DNA from: Marinobacterium sedimentorum
GTDB lineage: Bacteria; Pseudomonadota; Gammaproteobacteria; Pseudomonadales; Balneatricaceae
Assembly (NCBI RefSeq): GCF_024267675.1
Contig: NZ_JALDYX010000001.1
Coordinates: forward strand, 62,001-126,000
DNA: 64,000 bases
Reading direction: 5' to 3'
The notes below the pieces were generated by a model, which had not been told where the DNA came from, did not search any database, and saw only the letters and a program-made list of their open reading frames with translations. Both the position numbers and the translations under genes were made by a program. This document shows positions 60,762 to 64,000 of this stretch, piece by piece (positions within the stretch are counted from its first letter, which is position 1; every line of letters starts with the position of its first letter).

Positions 60762-62177
60762 ATGTTCAAAAAACTGTTGATCGCCAACCGTGGCGAAATT
60801 GCCGTCCGGATTGTCAGGGCCTGCGCAGAAATGGGCATCCGCTCGGTTGCAATCTTTACCGAGCCCGACCGCTACGCCCTGCACGTCAAGCGTGCCGATG
60901 AGGCTCACTTCGCCGGCACAGACCCACTGGCGGGCTACCTGGATCCACGCCGTATTGTCAGCCTCGCGGTGGAAACCGGCTGTGACGCCATTCATCCAGG
61001 CTACGGTTTCCTGTCCGAAAATGCCGACTTCGCCCGTATCTGCGCCGAACGCGGCATTGCCTTTGTCGGCCCCAATGCCGACGTGATTTCCCGCATGGGT
61101 GACAAGACCGCCGCACGCAGCAGCATGATCAGCGCAGGCATTCCCGTCACGCCGGGCTCAGACGGCAACCTCACCGATCTAAAGCAGGCGCTCAGCGTGG
61201 CCGAGCAGATCGGTTACCCGGTTATGCTCAAGGCGACCTCCGGCGGCGGTGGCCGCGGCATCCGCCGCTGCGACAACCCGACGGAACTGCGCGCCCAGTA
61301 CCCCCGCGTCATTTCCGAAGCCACCAAGGCCTTTGGTTCCGCCGACGTCTTCCTCGAAAAGTGCATCCTGGACCCCAAGCACATAGAGGTGCAGATCCTC
61401 GCCGACAGCCAGGGTGAAGCCATTCACCTGTTCGAACGCGACTGCTCCATCCAGCGGCGCAATCAGAAGCTGATCGAGATCGCCCCCAGCCCGCAGCTGA
61501 CACCGGAGCAACGCGCCTACGTAGGCGAGCTGGCTGTACGCGCCGCGCGCGCCGTGAACTACGAAAACGCCGGCACCGTCGAATTCCTGCTGTCGAACAA
61601 CGAAGTGTATTTCATGGAAATGAATACCCGCGTGCAGGTCGAACACACCATTACCGAACAGATCACCGGCGTCGATATAGTGCGCGAGCAGATTCGTATC
61701 GCCGCCGGATTGCCGCTGCAATACCGCCAGCAGGACATTCAGCACCGCGGCTACGCCCTGCAGTTTCGCATCAACGCGGAAGACCCGAAAAACAACTTCC
61801 TGCCCAGTTTTGGCAAAATCACCCGCTACTATGCCCCCGGCGGCCCAGGCGTGCGTACCGATACCGCCATCTACACCGGCTACACCATTCCGCCCTACTT
61901 CGACTCCATGTGCCTGAAACTGGTGGTCTGGGCGCTGAACTGGGAAGACGCCCTGGACCGTGGCGCCCGCGCCCTGGCCGACATGCGCCTGCAGGGGGTA
62001 CGCACCACAGCGCCCTATTATCAGGAAATCCTCAAATGCCCTGATTTTCGCAGCGGCGTGTTCACCACCAGTTTTGTTCCGGACCACCCGGAACTGCTGA
62101 ACTATTCGGAAAAGCGCCACCCCAGCGAAATCGCCCTGGCTATCGCCGCCGCCATCGCCGCCCATGCCGGACTCTGA
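60762..62177 (+). CDS. pycA: Pyruvate carboxylase subunit A (biotin carboxylase)
   Basis: 471 residues. Biotin carboxylase with ATP-grasp glycine loop (GGGGRGIRR), metal/ADP part (HIEVQIL, EMNTRVQVEH) and start MFKKLLIANRGEIA. GGAGG precedes the ATG. With PycB it carboxylates biotin to make oxaloacetate from pyruvate. Two-subunit form rather than the single-chain enzyme. Confidence 0.93.
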   Translation: MFKKLLIANRGEIAVRIVRACAEMGIRSVAIFTEPDRYALHVKRADEAHFAGTDPLAGYLDPRRIVSLAVETGCDAIHPGYGFLSENADFARICAERGIAFVGPNADVISRMGDKTAARSSMISAGIPVTPGSDGNLTDLKQALSVAEQIGYPVMLKATSGGGGRGIRRCDNPTELRAQYPRVISEATKAFGSADVFLEKCILDPKHIEVQILADSQGEAIHLFERDCSIQRRNQKLIEIAPSPQLTPEQRAYVGELAVRAARAVNYENAGTVEFLLSNNEVYFMEMNTRVQVEHTITEQITGVDIVREQIRIAAGLPLQYRQQDIQHRGYALQFRINAEDPKNNFLPSFGKITRYYAPGGPGVRTDTAIYTGYTIPPYFDSMCLKLVVWALNWEDALDRGARALADMRLQGVRTTAPYYQEILKCPDFRSGVFTTSFVPDHPELLNYSEKRHPSEIALAIAAAIAAHAGL

Positions 62178-62305
62178 CCCCGCGTGCGCTGCAGTAAAAA
62201 CAGCGGCGCAAAAAGCAGCACAGGCCACAAGCGAGTCCTGAATTAAGAATTGGTACTGCAGGCGGCAATTGAGCATTACGCCTGGCAGGGCCCAGAGGAA
62301 AGACA

Positions 62306-64000
62306 ATGAGCAAAGTGAAAGTAACCGACGTTATCCTGCGCGACGCCCATCAATCCCTGATTGCGACCCGCATGCGTACCGAAGACATGCTGCCCATCTG
62401 CGACAAGCTGGACCAGGTTGGCTACTGGTCGCTGGAAGTCTGGGGCGGCGCCACCTTTGACGCCTGCGTGCGTTTTCTCAAGGAAGACCCCTGGGAGCGC
62501 CTGCGCCAGCTCAGGGCCGCACTGCCCAATACCCGCCTGCAGATGCTGCTGCGCGGCCAGAACCTGCTGGGCTACCGCCACTACGCCGATGACGTGGTCG
62601 AAGCCTTTGTCGAGCGCGCCGCCGCCAATGGCATCGACGTCTTTCGCGTGTTCGATGCCCTGAATGACCTGCGTAACCTGGAAACCGCCATCAAGGCGGT
62701 GAAGAAGGCCGGCAAGCACGCCCAGGGCACCATCTGTTATACCACCAGCCCGGTTCATACCACCAAGCTGTTCGTCAAACAGGCAAAGGCTCTGCAGAAA
62801 ATGGGGGCGGACTCCATCGCCCTCAAGGACATGGCCGGGCTGCTGACGCCCTACGCCACCTATGATCTGGTCAAGGCCATCCGCAAGGCGGTCAAGCTGC
62901 CGATCTTTATCCATTGCCACAATACCGCCGGCATCGCCGCCCAGTGCCAGCTCAAAGCCATCGAAGCCGGCGCCGAGCATATAGACACCGCCATCTCAGC
63001 CTTCGCCTCAGGCACCAGCCACCCGGCCACCGAGTCCCAGGTAGCAGCCCTGCGTGACACCCCCTGGGATACCGGGCTGGACCTGGAGCTGCTGCAGGAA
63101 ATCGGCGACTACTTCCGAGAGGTACGCAAGAAGTATCACCAGTTCGAGAGCGAGTTTACCCGCGAGGATGTTGGCGTACAGATCAACCAGGTGCCAGGCG
63201 GCATGATGTCCAACCTCGCCAACCAGCTCAAGGAACAGAATGCCCTGGGACGGATTCGCGAAGTCTTCGCCGAGATTCCCCGCGTGCGCGAAGACCTTGG
63301 GTTCCCGCCACTGGTAACACCGACATCCCAGATAGTCGGCACCCAGGCGGTACTCAACGTACTGTCGGGCAAGCGCTACAACACTATCACCAACGAGGTG
63401 AAGCGCTATCTGGCGGGCGGTTACGGTCAGCCGCCGGCGGAGGTCAACAAGGAGTTGCAGAAGCAGGCCATCGGCAATGGTGAAATCGTTGAAGGCCGCC
63501 CGGCGGACCAGCTGCCGCCCGAAATGGCGCGCCTGAAAAAGGAGATCGGAGACCTTGCCCTGAGCCCGGAAGACGTACTGACCTTTGCCATGTTCCAGGA
63601 TATAGGCCGTCAGTTCCTCAGCGAGCGCCGCGACGGTACCCTGCAGCCCGAGATACTGCAGGGCATCGAGAGCAAGACCCGCGCAGTCGATGAAGGTGTT
63701 CCCACCGAATTCAAGATCGACCTGCACGGCGAAACCTACGAGATTGCCGTGACCGGTGTCGGTACCCTGGATTCAGGCAAGCGGCATATCTTCATGACGC
63801 TGGATGGCATGCCCGAGGAAGTGGTGTTCGAACCACTGAATCTGTATGTGGCAGGCGCTGCCAGCGAGCGCGCCAAGGCGACCAGTCCCGGTCATGTCAC
63901 CACCTCCATGCCGGGCAACATCGTCGATGTGCTGGTCAGCGTGGGTGATACCGTGACGGCAGGCCAGGCGATCCTGGTGACTGAAGCCATGAAAATGGAG
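62306..64000 (+). CDS. pycB: Pyruvate carboxylase subunit B (oxaloacetate decarboxylase alpha-like), cut by window end
   Basis: 565 residues are visible, starting MSKVKVTDVILRDAHQ with GAGGAA before the ATG. Carboxyltransferase TIM barrel (catalytic and metal residues in RDAHQS, KDMAG, HCHN), PYC_OADA conserved domain, then biotinyl domain; the window ends inside the biotin site EAMKME, so the stop is outside. The same subunit is named oadA where a membrane pump is present; no pump genes are seen and pycA is adjacent, hence PycB. Confidence 0.92.
   Translation, partial: MSKVKVTDVILRDAHQSLIATRMRTEDMLPICDKLDQVGYWSLEVWGGATFDACVRFLKEDPWERLRQLRAALPNTRLQMLLRGQNLLGYRHYADDVVEAFVERAAANGIDVFRVFDALNDLRNLETAIKAVKKAGKHAQGTICYTTSPVHTTKLFVKQAKALQKMGADSIALKDMAGLLTPYATYDLVKAIRKAVKLPIFIHCHNTAGIAAQCQLKAIEAGAEHIDTAISAFASGTSHPATESQVAALRDTPWDTGLDLELLQEIGDYFREVRKKYHQFESEFTREDVGVQINQVPGGMMSNLANQLKEQNALGRIREVFAEIPRVREDLGFPPLVTPTSQIVGTQAVLNVLSGKRYNTITNEVKRYLAGGYGQPPAEVNKELQKQAIGNGEIVEGRPADQLPPEMARLKKEIGDLALSPEDVLTFAMFQDIGRQFLSERRDGTLQPEILQGIESKTRAVDEGVPTEFKIDLHGETYEIAVTGVGTLDSGKRHIFMTLDGMPEEVVFEPLNLYVAGAASERAKATSPGHVTTSMPGNIVDVLVSVGDTVTAGQAILVTEAMKME

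Noticed and set aside
61179..62306. 375-codon minus-strand ORF opposite pycA
   Set aside because: Antisense to a complete biotin carboxylase; no family features.

Overview
The window is a dense, GC-rich piece of a gammaproteobacterial chromosome, mostly housekeeping genes in an order I recognise from Pseudomonas and relatives (corC-lnt, leuS-lptE-holA, lipA-lipB-ybeD, dacA-rlpA-mltB-rodA-mrdA-rlmH-rsfS-nadD-proA, nudF-yqiB-cpdA-yqiA-parE-parC, recJ, thrC-hom-dsbC-xerD, rplS-trmD-rimM-rpsP-ffh-ccsA-corB, and pycR / pycA-pycB). Two c-di-GMP proteins, an NhaC-type antiporter remnant and the small insertion elements suggest a marine Oceanospirillales or Pseudomonadales-like organism (something like Marinobacterium). 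That assignment is from overall feel and is not proven. No rRNA, tRNA, CRISPR array, phage or complete transposase gene was seen.

Layout. 1-2.4 kb: end of corC, lnt and an AhpD-like protein. 2.5-4.6 kb (minus): an amidoligase, a class I glutamine amidotransferase-like peptidase and a YqaA-type membrane protein in a tight three-gene unit. 4.6-5.4 kb: a zinc-ribbon protein and a small inverted-repeat element. 5.4-9.7 kb: leuS with an attenuator-like leader, then lptE and holA. 9.7-10.2 kb: a non-coding region with a cluster of DnaA-box-like 9-mers. 10.2-16.3 kb: an accessory stretch between holA and lipA, holding a VOC protein, two transglutaminase-like proteins, an amino-acid oxidase behind an NhaC remnant, an ornithine-cyclodeaminase-family reductase and a divergent AraC regulator. 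16.4-28.4 kb (minus): lipoate synthesis, then the cell-elongation/peptidoglycan cluster through to proA. 28.6-30.3 kb: an SMP_2-type membrane protein. 30.4-37.2 kb (minus): topoisomerase IV and the nudF-parC operon. 37.3-42.1 kb (minus): two GGDEF/EAL proteins with a second small element between them. 42.3-51.3 kb (minus): recJ, threonine synthesis, dsbC, xerD and an unknown periplasmic protein. 51.5-55.0 kb (minus): the rpsP ribosomal operon and ffh. 55.2-59.4 kb: ccsA-like and corB genes, small conserved genes and two divergent Nudix genes, each ending exactly at the edge of a small element. 59.6-64 kb: pycR with pycA-pycB; pycB is cut at its biotin site by the window end.

How genes work together. 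LipB and LipA build the lipoyl cofactor. MrdA, RodA, MltB, RlpA and DacA build and trim the lateral wall, while RlmH and RsfS act on ribosomes. Hom and ThrC make threonine. PycA/PycB refill oxaloacetate under PycR. The 13-16 kb genes look like a proline- or hydroxyproline-type imino-acid catabolic set.

Points I would look at first: the leuS leader (three consecutive Leu codons, then mutually exclusive hairpins), the DnaA-box cluster, two families of CTAG-bounded miniature elements sitting on stop codons, and the amidoligase unit.
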